Positions 24,665 to 32,667 of a stretch of 49,033 nucleotides of DNA are shown piece by piece. Position numbers and translations under genes: made by a program. Under the pieces are notes generated by a model. That model was given only the letters and a program-made list of their open reading frames with translations, searched no databases and had not been told where the DNA came from. The number at the start of each line of letters is the position of its first letter. Position 1 is the first letter of the stretch. The DNA comes from an uncultured Pelagibacteraceae bacterium. GTDB taxonomy: Bacteria; Pseudomonadota; Alphaproteobacteria; Pelagibacterales; Pelagibacteraceae. The stretch is from NCBI GenBank assembly GCA_902600205.1, contig CACKIN010000006.1, positions 1 through 49,033 on the forward strand, in the 5' to 3' direction.

Positions 24665-25783
24665 TTATTTAATACTAGCTTTCATAGCTTCCCATTTTTC
24701 ACCAAGCTCTGTACCATTGTCAGCCCAGTACTCAGCGTCTACTAAGAAGTATCTTTTAAGGTTAGCTGGTGCTGTCGGCATATGTGGAACCATGTTAGTT
24801 TTTCCATCTTTATACCAAGGCTCGCCTGCTTCCATAACTGCAATTGATGATTTTCTCCAAGGAGCGTATGCAATATATTTTGCACTTCCTGCTAACATCT
24901 CAGTGCTTGTCATCATTGCTAAAGCCTTCATGGCATCTTCTTGGTTTGGTCCACCTTTTACTAATGCAAAATATTCATAGTCAAGACCTTGTCCATCCCA
25001 AACTTGAACTATTGGAGCACCTTCTCCAACTGCTGCATTGAAAAATCTTCCATTCCAGCCAGTTGCCATTACAACTTCACCACTCATTAATAATTCTGGT
25101 GGTTGAGCTCCAGCTGACCAGAATACACATCCGCCATTTGGATCCTCACAAAGTGCTTTGATTTTATTCATTGCTCTGTCAACATATCCTGGTTCTTCTA
25201 ATTTTTTGTAGATAAATTCTCCACCTTTACCCATTTTCACACCATCTGCTGCTAATGCAATTTCTAAGTTAGTTAATGCACTTTTGTAAATAGCTCTTTT
25301 TCCAGGAAATCTTTTTGTGTTAAAGAAATCTTTTAAAGTCTTTGGTGTGCTTTTTAATAAATCACTGTTGTAAGCATAGTTCCAAGAATATAATATATTT
25401 CCTACCGCACATTTACTTGGCATATCAGTAAAGAAGTCTTCACTAGCTGGTGTACCATCTGGTGCTGGCGGGAAATCTTTGTCAAAATCAAATTCAACAA
25501 AAATTCCTTCATCACAACCATTAATAGTATCGTAAGCGAATACGTCTATAATATCCCATGTGATTGCTCCTGCTTCTATCTGCGCTTTAATTTCTGAAAG
25601 TCCACCTGAATAGTCAACCCATTCGATTGGTACACCCAATGCTTTCGATGTTGGATCTCCATATCCTAACTTTTGACTTTCTGTGTATGCTCCACCCCAT
25701 GATGCAACAACTACTGCAAAAGCGGATGTAGATACAGAAACTGCAAATGTTAAAGCAAGTAATAATTTACTTATTTTTTTCAT
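24665..25783 (-). CDS. potD: Periplasmic solute-binding protein, PotD-like family
   Basis: A 372-residue extracytoplasmic binding protein with a Sec signal peptide (about 1-23, 'STSAFA' before 'VVVASWGG'). The start of the mature part, 'VVVASWGGAYTESQKLGY', and 'DIIDVFAYD', 'YSWNYAYNSDLLK' and 'ATGWNGRFFNAA' match the spermidine/putrescine-type (SBP_bac_6/8) family. The ligand is not certain; homologs also bind opines, betaine-like or amino-acid derivatives, and the EutA/DoeA-like genes in this operon suggest an ectoine-related compound as an alternative to polyamines. It has a strong ribosome site, a candidate own promoter and a downstream terminator, all pointing to high expression compared with the permeases. 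Confidence 0.88.
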   Translation of the reverse strand: MKKISKLLLALTFAVSVSTSAFAVVVASWGGAYTESQKLGYGDPTSKALGVPIEWVDYSGGLSEIKAQIEAGAITWDIIDVFAYDTINGCDEGIFVEFDFDKDFPPAPDGTPASEDFFTDMPSKCAVGNILYSWNYAYNSDLLKSTPKTLKDFFNTKRFPGKRAIYKSALTNLEIALAADGVKMGKGGEFIYKKLEEPGYVDRAMNKIKALCEDPNGGCVFWSAGAQPPELLMSGEVVMATGWNGRFFNAAVGEGAPIVQVWDGQGLDYEYFALVKGGPNQEDAMKALAMMTSTEMLAGSAKYIAYAPWRKSSIAVMEAGEPWYKDGKTNMVPHMPTAPANLKRYFLVDAEYWADNGTELGEKWEAMKASIK

Positions 25784-25786
25784 TTA

Positions 25787-25792
25787 TCCTCC
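25787..25792 (-). promoter_or_regulatory. Strong Shine-Dalgarno of the PotD-like binding protein
   Basis: GGAGGA on the minus strand, 3 bases before the ATG at 25783. It directly abuts a 10-bp palindrome CGTTTAAACG (25792-25801) that could fold next to the ribosome site. Confidence 0.7.
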
Positions 25793-25819
25793 GTTTAAAC
25801 GTTTTTTTATAAAAAAAGA

Positions 25820-25848
25820 AGTACAGCAACATAGAATATAAGAGTCAA
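25820..25848 (-). promoter_or_regulatory. Candidate internal promoter for the binding-protein gene
   Basis: TTGACT (25848-25843) and TGTACT (25825-25820) on the minus strand with a 17-base spacer, inside the 98-base gap between the ATPase and binding-protein genes. It would let the binding protein be transcribed separately from the upstream ectoine-type genes and ATPase. A T7-AT-A7 palindrome (25802-25817) lies just downstream. Confidence 0.5.
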
Positions 25849-25881
25849 CAGGTGATTTTGGCGAAAATGTAATAATTTCCG

Positions 25882-26967
25882 TTATTTTGGGTCTAATGCT
25901 CTCGCATCATGACTGTTCCAGCCAATATTAATTTCATTGCCAAGTTTTATATCAAGGTTTTGAGAACTATTTGGAACTTTCAATATAAATTCTGAATTAC
26001 CAAGTAAATTTAATCTAACTCTAGTATGATCTCCATGATAAATGACTTCTTCAATTTTTCCTTTTTGATTATTATCCATTTTATCTTTAGGATTAATCAA
26101 TGCTCGTTCTGGTCTGATTGATACTGTAGTTTTTTCTCCAACAGATTTAACTGAAATTGGATTAGCAATTATTTCACCCTTTTCTAATTTAACTTTACAT
26201 GTTCCGTTTGAAATTTCAGAAACTTCTCCACCAAAAGTATTATTTTCGCCAATAAATTCTGCAACAAAAGAGTTAACTGGTTCTTCATATAACTTATCAG
26301 GGCTTGATAGTTGTTGAACCTTACCATCATTAAATACCGCAATCCTATTTGACATCGTTAAAGCCTCACCCTGATCATGAGTTACATAAACTACTGTTAC
26401 ACCAATACTTTCATGAATGTGTTTAATTTCGTACTGCATGCTTTCTCTTAAATTTTTATCTAAAGCACCTAAAGGCTCATCCATTAAAACAACAGCTGGA
26501 TCAAAAACTAAAGCTCTAGCAACTGCAACTCTTTGTTGTTGACCACCTGACAGTTGACCTGGCATTCTGTTTGCAAATCCGCCTAGTGAAACCATTGATA
26601 AAGCTTTGTCGACTTTTTTTTCTATATCCTCTTGAGACATCTTTCTAACCTTTAACGGAAATGCTAAATTTTCAAAAACTGTCATGTGAGGAAATAAAGC
26701 ATAATTTTGAAAAACCATTCCGATCCCTCTTTTATGTGGTGGAATATTAGAAATTGGATTGTTGTCTAAAAATATTTCTCCGTTAGTTGGAGTTTCAAAA
26801 CCAGCAAGCATCATTAGGCAAGTAGTTTTTCCTGAACCAGAAGGTCCAAGCATTGTTACAAATTCACCTTCTTCAATATCTAAATTTAGATCTTTTACTA
26901 CCAATACTTTTCCGTCGTAACTTTTGTCTACTTTATCAAATTTTACGAAATCAGCTTTTTTTGACAT
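25882..26967 (-). CDS. potA: Polyamine-type ABC ATPase, PotA family
   Basis: A 361-residue ATPase. Walker A GPSGSGKTT is at 41-49, the signature 'LSGGQQQRVAVARAL' near 138, Walker B 'VVLMDEPLGALD' near 158, and the switch His in 'VVYVTHDQGEAL'. A TOBE-type substrate/regulatory domain fills about 240-361 ('VSIRPERALINP'). It energises the two permeases encoded downstream. It comes 45 bases after the DoeA/EutD-like gene, so the transporter and the two catabolic genes likely share a transcript starting near 28.93 kb. Confidence 0.9.
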   Translation of the reverse strand: MSKKADFVKFDKVDKSYDGKVLVVKDLNLDIEEGEFVTMLGPSGSGKTTCLMMLAGFETPTNGEIFLDNNPISNIPPHKRGIGMVFQNYALFPHMTVFENLAFPLKVRKMSQEDIEKKVDKALSMVSLGGFANRMPGQLSGGQQQRVAVARALVFDPAVVLMDEPLGALDKNLRESMQYEIKHIHESIGVTVVYVTHDQGEALTMSNRIAVFNDGKVQQLSSPDKLYEEPVNSFVAEFIGENNTFGGEVSEISNGTCKVKLEKGEIIANPISVKSVGEKTTVSIRPERALINPKDKMDNNQKGKIEEVIYHGDHTRVRLNLLGNSEFILKVPNSSQNLDIKLGNEINIGWNSHDARALDPK

Positions 26968-27012
26968 AAGATAGTTTTTAAAACATTTAGTAATGTTATT
27001 TGCAACAGTTAA

Positions 27013-28182
27013 TTAACTCTTTATATGAAGCTCTTTTGGATAATTACAAAATAATTCACATCCATTGTCAGTAACTCTTATAGACTCTGATGCTTCAACT
27101 CCCCAATCACCAAATTGCATTACAGCTATCATATGAAAACAAGAATTTGGAACTAATTCTGTCATTTCTTCTTTATATATATTTAAAGTATGTTCACCCC
27201 AATCTGGTGGGTAACCAATACCAATTGAGTAACCTGTTCTAGACTTTTTCTCTATTCCATATTTGTCTAAAACTCCCCAAAATGCTTGAGCAACGTCATT
27301 TGCAGTATTTCCGGCTTTTGTTACTTTAATTCCAGCTTCTAGAGCTTCAATAGTCTTTTTCATCGTATCAATTTTTAGTTGATCGGGTTTTCCTAATAAA
27401 ACAGTTCTTGCCATTGGAGCATGATATCTTTTGTAAACTCCAGATAATTCTACAATTGTTGCTTCCCCCTCTACAAACTTATCTTGTGTAGCAGTTAAAT
27501 GTGAAGCTGAAGTTCCCTTCCCTGTTGGAAGAAGTGTTGCAATACTCGAATATTCTCCTCCAAACTCTGGTGTTCCATAAAATAAAGTTTTTTGTATTTC
27601 TCCAACAGCATCGCATTGTCTTACACCTGGTTTAATTACTTCCATTGCAGTTTTCATCCCTTTTTCTGAAATCAATGCAGCATTTTTCATAAATTTTATT
27701 TCTGTATCAGATTTTGCAAATCTCGCCCAATTGACTAAACGTTCTGAGTCTTTAATTTTTGCGTTTGGTAAACCTTGTTTTATCTTTTCATAGCAAAAAG
27801 CTGTGAAGTAATGGGCATCCATTTCAACACCAATCGAAAGTTTATCCCATTTTCTTTCTTTAATTATTTTTACTAAATAGTCATAAGGATGTTTTGGCCA
27901 TGTATGAATATAATTTTCATCATAAACAATTATATTTTTATCTTTTAGATAAGTTTTAATATAGGCTCCGCCAGCATCTTGCGCTCTTACAAAGCAAAGT
28001 GGTTGATCTGCATTGACATGTACTATTGCACATTGAGCATAATAAAAAGACCAAGCGTCATAACCGGTCAAATAATTCATATTATTAGTGTCGTGAGAAA
28101 TTAAAAGTTCAATACCTTTTTTTTCCATCATTGACTGGACTTTTTTTAATCTTTGTTTGTATTCCTCTTTGGTGAATGACAT
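27013..28182 (-). CDS. doeA: M24 (creatinase-fold) hydrolase, probable ectoine hydrolase DoeA/EutD
   Basis: A 389-residue pita-bread-fold hydrolase. 'NYLTGYDAWSFYYAQC' (36-51), 'RAQDAGGAY', 'ARFAKSDTEI', 'RYHAPMARTVLLGKP' and 'GYSIGIGYPPDWGEHTL' agree with the ectoine hydrolase group (DoeA/EutD) as I recall it, which opens ectoine to N-acetyl-diaminobutyrate. Most of the five metal ligands of M24 aminopeptidases look replaced ('ELSG' at 245, 'PMART' at 256), which suits a metal-independent creatinase-like mechanism. The EutA-like gene is 6 bases upstream, the same partner as in the eut ectoine operons of rhizobia. Alternatives are an Xaa-Pro dipeptidase or the DMSP lyase DddP, both M24; I consider them less likely. 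Confidence 0.65.
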   Translation of the reverse strand: MSFTKEEYKQRLKKVQSMMEKKGIELLISHDTNNMNYLTGYDAWSFYYAQCAIVHVNADQPLCFVRAQDAGGAYIKTYLKDKNIIVYDENYIHTWPKHPYDYLVKIIKERKWDKLSIGVEMDAHYFTAFCYEKIKQGLPNAKIKDSERLVNWARFAKSDTEIKFMKNAALISEKGMKTAMEVIKPGVRQCDAVGEIQKTLFYGTPEFGGEYSSIATLLPTGKGTSASHLTATQDKFVEGEATIVELSGVYKRYHAPMARTVLLGKPDQLKIDTMKKTIEALEAGIKVTKAGNTANDVAQAFWGVLDKYGIEKKSRTGYSIGIGYPPDWGEHTLNIYKEEMTELVPNSCFHMIAVMQFGDWGVEASESIRVTDNGCELFCNYPKELHIKS

Positions 28183-28188
28183 AAATTT

Positions 28189-28929
28189 CTATTTGAATAA
28201 TTTTCCAAAACCTTCAACTAGATTATTTTTATTTATTTGGACCAGAGTATCCCAGATTAAAGTCTGGTTACTTGATAAAACAATTGTATTTAATTTTTTT
28301 TCAAGTTTATCAATTATTGGTAGTACTGGTAAAGCTGTGCAAGATACAAATAATGCTTCTGCGCCATTTAAATCTATTTTAGACAACACATCATACAAAT
28401 AATTTTGATCTACTTTACCAATATCGTAGTCTGACTCTATATCAAAATAAGAATTTGAAGTTATTTCAAATCCTTCGGATTTAAAATATTCTATGACATC
28501 ATCATTTAGTTTTTTACTGTATGGGGTAAATAAATAAAGCTTACTTATATTTAATTTCTTTAAAGCCTTTATAGCAGCAGTACTTGGTGTTGTAACCTCA
28601 GCCATTGGTTTTGCAGCTTTTACCTTTTGTTCTATAGAATTGTAACCCGCAGCTATTGTTCCTGAAGTGCATCCATAGACAACACAATCTATATCCTGGT
28701 CTGGAAGAATATCTTTTGCAACATCGGTTACTTTATCTGACATTTTAATCAGATTTTCTTTGGTTAAAGGATTATAACACTCTATTCTATTAACAAAAAA
28801 ATCAATTTCTCTATCCTTTATTACATTAATAAAATCTCTCTCAATCATAAAATCACTTGCAAGAGCAATAAGGCCAACTCGTGGATTTGATTTACTTATG
28901 TATTTTGGTTCTATTTTTGTTGAATTCAT
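28189..28929 (-). CDS. eutA: Asp/Glu racemase / maleate isomerase-family protein, EutA-like
   Basis: A 246-residue protein of the Asp/Glu racemase-arylmalonate decarboxylase-maleate isomerase superfamily. The two half-site cysteines are present: Cys87 in 'VVYGCTSGTIAAG' and Cys197 in 'FVSCTALPVL'. The opening 'PRVGLIALASDFMIERDF' is typical of the maleate isomerase/EutA branch. EutA belongs to ectoine-utilisation operons beside EutD, and here the DoeA/EutD-like gene follows 6 bases downstream, which supports the name. The molecular reaction of EutA is poorly defined. It is the first gene of the six-gene minus-strand operon and is divergent from the DMT transporter gene across 60 AT-rich bases. 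Confidence 0.62.
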   Translation of the reverse strand: MNSTKIEPKYISKSNPRVGLIALASDFMIERDFINVIKDREIDFFVNRIECYNPLTKENLIKMSDKVTDVAKDILPDQDIDCVVYGCTSGTIAAGYNSIEQKVKAAKPMAEVTTPSTAAIKALKKLNISKLYLFTPYSKKLNDDVIEYFKSEGFEITSNSYFDIESDYDIGKVDQNYLYDVLSKIDLNGAEALFVSCTALPVLPIIDKLEKKLNTIVLSSNQTLIWDTLVQINKNNLVEGFGKLFK

Positions 28930-28989
28930 ATTTTAAAAAAGTGAATATATCATAAGTTCTTGAATAATCATTAATATTAAATGAATTGA

Positions 28990-29853
28990 ATGAATTTTAA
29001 AGATACTCTAGTTGCATCACTTGTTCCTATCTTTTTAGGTTTTGGTTTTGTAATTGCCAAACCTGCTTTTGAATCTTTTCCACCAATACTTCTAATGGGA
29101 TTAAGATTTATTTTTGCTGCTTCTATTCTAATTTGGTGGTTTCCTGTTCCAAAAGGTTTCTTAAAAAAAATCTTTTTTGCTTCGTTTATAGCAAACACTT
29201 TACAATACAGTATTACCTATACTGGTTTAAATTTTATAGATGCATCAGCGGCGGTATTATTAGTACAAACAGAAGTTCCATTTGGGGTTATATTTGCTTT
29301 TTTCATGTTGAAAGAGAAACCAACTTTAAGAGCTTTAGTTGGAATTGGAATTGCCTTTATAGGAGTTTATATTTTAACTGGCTCACCTAATTTAGATGGA
29401 AAACTATTTGGTATCGCTCTTACTATTCTAGGTTCAGCAATATGGGCACTTGGTCAAGTGATTGTTAAACCTTTGAGTAAAGAAATTAATCCTTTAGCTT
29501 TAGTTGCTTGGCTTGCATTATTTTCCGGACCCACTTTAATATTAATTTCTGCAGTAATTGAAGGTGATATAATATCATATTTATCAACTGCTAAATTTAA
29601 TCATTGGTTAATAGCATTTTACATTGGATTTATTATGCAACCTATAACTTATGGATGCTTTTATTATGTTCTAAAAAATAATCCGTTATATAAAGTGTTA
29701 CCTATAGTAACTATGGGTATACCACCCACTGGATTGCTTGCAGCAATATTTTTATTAGGCGAGAAACCAACAAGTGAATTATTTATTGGAGGAGTAGTAA
29801 TAATATTTGGTGTCGTAATGATATTATATAAAAAGAAAGAGGAGGTAAATTAA
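28990..29853 (+). CDS. DMT-superfamily (EamA) transporter
   Basis: A 287-residue membrane protein with about ten hydrophobic segments arranged as two EamA repeats. 'FEGDTL'-type elements are absent, but 'PPILLMGLRFIFAA' in repeat 1 and 'IGGVVIIFGVVMILY' at the C-terminus are typical. The family exports or exchanges amino acids and other metabolites. It is the first gene of the plus-strand catabolic operon and its stop overlaps the next start (TAATG). The substrate is probably a compound or intermediate of that operon, but the sequence does not show which one. Confidence 0.82.
   Translation: MNFKDTLVASLVPIFLGFGFVIAKPAFESFPPILLMGLRFIFAASILIWWFPVPKGFLKKIFFASFIANTLQYSITYTGLNFIDASAAVLLVQTEVPFGVIFAFFMLKEKPTLRALVGIGIAFIGVYILTGSPNLDGKLFGIALTILGSAIWALGQVIVKPLSKEINPLALVAWLALFSGPTLILISAVIEGDIISYLSTAKFNHWLIAFYIGFIMQPITYGCFYYVLKNNPLYKVLPIVTMGIPPTGLLAAIFLLGEKPTSELFIGGVVIIFGVVMILYKKKEEVN
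29841..29845 (+). promoter_or_regulatory. Strong Shine-Dalgarno for the HIBADH-type gene
   Basis: GGAGG within AGAGGAGGT, 7 bases before the ATG at 29853, inside the end of the DMT transporter gene. One of the few consensus ribosome sites in the window outside the ABC binding-protein genes. Confidence 0.7.
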
Positions 29854-30794
29854 TGAATATAGGTTTTATTGGTTTAGGAAATGTTGGAGGAAAACTAGCT
29901 GGAAGTTTGTTGAGGAATAAATTTAATTTAACAGTTAGAGATTTAGATAAAAATTTAACAAAACAATTTGAAGCTTTGGGAGCTAAAATTGCAAACTCGG
30001 CTAAAGAGCTAGCTGAGGAGGTTGATTTAATAATAACTTGTCTTCCTTCTCCTGAAATTTGTGCAGAAGTGATGGAGGGTCAAAAAGGTATTCTAGAAGG
30101 TATTTCTGAAAATAAGATATGGTTGGAAATGAGTACAACAGATGAGGCAGAGGTAAAAAGGATTGGAAGAAAAGTAATTGAAAAAAAGGCAATACCCTTA
30201 GATGGTCCAGTAAGCGGTGGATGCCATAGAGCGGCTTCTGGAAATATAGCAATATTTGTTGGTGGAGACAGGGATGCATTCGAAAAGATTTTGCCTGCCT
30301 TAACAGTAATGGGTCGTAAAATATTACATACAGGACAATTAGGAAGTGCTTCTGTTCTTAAAGTAATTACAAATTATTTAGCTTCTACACATTTGGTTGC
30401 TCTTGGAGAGGCATGGACAATAGCTAAAAAATCAAATCTAGATCTTGCAAAAGCTTATAAGGGAATTGCTGTGTCATCAGGAAATTCATTTGTTCATGAA
30501 ACTGAGAGCCAAGTTATTTTAAATGGCTCATATAATATAAATTTTACAATGGATCTCGTTTTAAAAGATACAGGCCTATTTGACGAACTAGCAAAAAAAT
30601 TAAATGCACCTTTGGAAATTTCACCTAAGATAGTTGAAATATTTAAAGATGGCCAAAAAAAATATGGCTCAAGATCCTGGTCATCAATGATAGTAAAAAG
30701 AATGGAAGATATAAACAAAATTGATTTTAGAGCTGAAGGGTTTCCTGATCAGTTAACTGATAATGAGCCCGAAGAAAAAGGTTATGAAATTTAA
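29853..30794 (+). CDS. 3-hydroxyisobutyrate dehydrogenase-family oxidoreductase
   Basis: A 313-residue beta-hydroxyacid dehydrogenase. The N-terminal Rossmann motif 'IGFIGLGNVGGKLAG' (3-17) is followed by 'DGPVSGGCHRAASG', the substrate-binding signature of this family, near 115-128, and the catalytic Lys in 'KVITNYL' near 170. Family members oxidise 3-hydroxyisobutyrate, 3-hydroxypropionate, tartronate semialdehyde or sulfolactaldehyde with NAD(P). An aldehyde dehydrogenase gene follows 21 bases downstream; a dehydrogenase plus ALDH pair is what valine or hydroxypropionate breakdown needs, although the ALDH lacks obvious MmsA features. The start overlaps the previous stop by one base. Confidence 0.85.
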   Translation: MNIGFIGLGNVGGKLAGSLLRNKFNLTVRDLDKNLTKQFEALGAKIANSAKELAEEVDLIITCLPSPEICAEVMEGQKGILEGISENKIWLEMSTTDEAEVKRIGRKVIEKKAIPLDGPVSGGCHRAASGNIAIFVGGDRDAFEKILPALTVMGRKILHTGQLGSASVLKVITNYLASTHLVALGEAWTIAKKSNLDLAKAYKGIAVSSGNSFVHETESQVILNGSYNINFTMDLVLKDTGLFDELAKKLNAPLEISPKIVEIFKDGQKKYGSRSWSSMIVKRMEDINKIDFRAEGFPDQLTDNEPEEKGYEI

Positions 30795-30815
30795 ATTCTG
30801 TGTTAAAGTGTATTT

Positions 30816-32246
30816 ATGATTGAAAAGAAAAATTTTTATATAAACGGAAAATGGGTTGCACCAGTTAAACCTAATGATTTTGATGTAATTGATCCATCAA
30901 CCGAGGAAGCTTTTGCTGTAATATCTTTAGGATCAATTGAGGATACAGATAAAGCTGTAAGTGCTGCTAAAGTGGCATTTGAAACCTGGAGAGAAACCTC
31001 GAAAGAAGAGAGAGTAAAATTATTAGAAAAATTTTGTGAAATTTATAATAGAAGATGGGATGAAATGGTTGAAGCACAATCAATGGAAATGGGTGCACCA
31101 TTAGATTTTGCATCAGAGATTCATACTAAAATGGGAGCAGATATATCTAGAAATGTAATAGATATTTTAAAAGATTTTAATTTTGAACATCAGTTTGATC
31201 CAAAATCAAACAATCAAATCAGATATGAGCCAATTGGAGTTTGTGGATTAATAACACCATGGAATTACCCAATGAACCAAATAGTGCTAAAAGTTATACC
31301 AGCACTTGCAGCTGGTTGCACAATGATTTTAAAACCGTCAGAAGTGGCTCCAGTCTCAGGCGTTTTGTTTGCAGAAATAATTGACGAAGCTGGATTTCCT
31401 CCAGGTGTGTTCAATTTAGTAAATGGTAATGGAGAAGTAGTTGGGAATCATATATCTGGTCATCCAGATATTGATATGGTTTCATTTACAGGATCTACAA
31501 GAGCAGGAAAACTGATACAGAAAAATGCAGCTGACACAATTAAGAAGGTTACACTTGAACTTGGTGGTAAAGGTGGAAATATAGTTTTTGAGGACTCTTA
31601 TCCAGATGCTGTAAGGGACGGAGTAAGAACTATAATGAGTAACACTGGACAATCTTGTGATGCTCCAACACGAATGCTAGTTCAAAGATCAATTTATGAT
31701 AGAGCAGTAAAAGAAGCTGTAGATGAAGCAAATAAAATTAAAGTAGACGTGGCATCTAAAAAAGGTGATCACATTGGACCTTTAGTGTCCAAAGTTCAAT
31801 ATGATAAAGTTATTAATCTTATTAATGAGGGAATTAAAGAAGGCGCAACTCTTGCTGCAGGTGGACCTGATCTACCAAATGGTCTTAATAAAGGGTATTT
31901 TGTTAAACCAACAATTTTTACAGACGTTAACAACGATATGAAAATTGCGAGAGAAGAAATATTTGGTCCAGTACTGTCAATTATTCCATTTGATACAGAA
32001 GAAGAGGCAATTAAAATTACAAATGATACATCATACGGATTAGGTAACTATCTACAAACTGAAGATAAAGATAAAGCAAAAAGAGTAGCAAGAAAAGTAA
32101 GAGCAGGAACAGTTTATATCAATGGTCAAGGAGCTGAAACTGGTGCACCTTTTGGAGGATTTAAGCAATCAGGTAATGGTCGAGAGGGTGGACTATGGGG
32201 TTTTACTGAATACCTAGAGGTTAAAGCAATTACTGGTTGGAATTAA
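30816..32246 (+). CDS. NAD(P)-dependent aldehyde dehydrogenase (paralog 2)
   Basis: A 476-residue ALDH with catalytic Cys281 in 'NTGQSCDAPTR' and Glu248 in 'LELGGKGGN', plus 'TPWNYPMNQ' and 'EEIFGPVLSIIPF'. It is a close paralog of the enzyme at 2567-4000, with the same MIEKKNFYING start and the same 'YLEVK' C-terminal region ending in GWN. The nearly complete alignment implies lineage duplication and similar substrates. Here it follows a hydroxyacid dehydrogenase gene and precedes a VOC protein and a homocysteine methyltransferase, a different context from paralog 1, so the two copies probably serve different pathways. Confidence 0.88.
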   Translation: MIEKKNFYINGKWVAPVKPNDFDVIDPSTEEAFAVISLGSIEDTDKAVSAAKVAFETWRETSKEERVKLLEKFCEIYNRRWDEMVEAQSMEMGAPLDFASEIHTKMGADISRNVIDILKDFNFEHQFDPKSNNQIRYEPIGVCGLITPWNYPMNQIVLKVIPALAAGCTMILKPSEVAPVSGVLFAEIIDEAGFPPGVFNLVNGNGEVVGNHISGHPDIDMVSFTGSTRAGKLIQKNAADTIKKVTLELGGKGGNIVFEDSYPDAVRDGVRTIMSNTGQSCDAPTRMLVQRSIYDRAVKEAVDEANKIKVDVASKKGDHIGPLVSKVQYDKVINLINEGIKEGATLAAGGPDLPNGLNKGYFVKPTIFTDVNNDMKIAREEIFGPVLSIIPFDTEEEAIKITNDTSYGLGNYLQTEDKDKAKRVARKVRAGTVYINGQGAETGAPFGGFKQSGNGREGGLWGFTEYLEVKAITGWN

Positions 32247-32276
32247 AAAATTATATTCAAAATAATTGAGGTTGGG

Positions 32277-32663
32277 ATGATTGGTTATGTAATGGTTGGA
32301 ACAAATAATTTAGATGCTGCCATTAAGTTTTATGATGAAGTTTTGGAAGTCATTGGACTATCAAGAAACGAAACTGTTGAGAACGATTATGCAGCATATG
32401 GAAAAAAAGATACAAACGAAATAGAATTTTACATTACAAAACCCTTTAATAAAAAAGAAGCAACTTTTGGAAATGGAACACAAATATCATTTATAACATC
32501 TTCAAGAGTTATTGTTGATAGATTTCACGAAATGGGTCTAAAAGCTGGAGGTACTAGCGAAGGATCAGGAGGTGAACGACCAGAAGGATCAGGAGTTTAT
32601 TATTCTTACGTACGTGATCTTGATGGAAATAAAATTTGTACCTTCACAAATAGCAAGGAATAA
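32277..32663 (+). CDS. VOC-superfamily (glyoxalase/bleomycin-resistance-like) protein
   Basis: A 128-residue single-domain protein of the vicinal oxygen chelate fold: 'IGYVMVGTNNLDAAIKFYDEVL' at the N-terminus and the ending 'SYVRDLDGNKICTF' are the paired beta-alpha-beta-beta-beta landmarks. Such proteins are lyases, isomerases, dioxygenases or binding proteins; nothing fixes the reaction here. 'GAGGTTGGG' just before the ATG may act as ribosome site. The gene ends 4 bases before the homocysteine methyltransferase ATG. It may remove a reactive aldehyde adduct produced by the upstream dehydrogenases, but that is a guess. Confidence 0.78.
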   Translation: MIGYVMVGTNNLDAAIKFYDEVLEVIGLSRNETVENDYAAYGKKDTNEIEFYITKPFNKKEATFGNGTQISFITSSRVIVDRFHEMGLKAGGTSEGSGGERPEGSGVYYSYVRDLDGNKICTFTNSKE

Positions 32664-32667
32664 TACT

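Noticed and set aside
27013..28182. DMSP lyase DddP
   Set aside because: DddP is also M24, and a DmdA-like gene is close, but the 'LTGYDAWSFY' and 'GYPPDWGEH' segments and the adjacent EutA-like gene fit ectoine hydrolase better.
32572..32667. Upstream extension of the homocysteine methyltransferase (copy 1)
   Set aside because: It would overlap the VOC gene in another frame and adds no family sequence; the ATG at 32668 gives the expected N-terminus.
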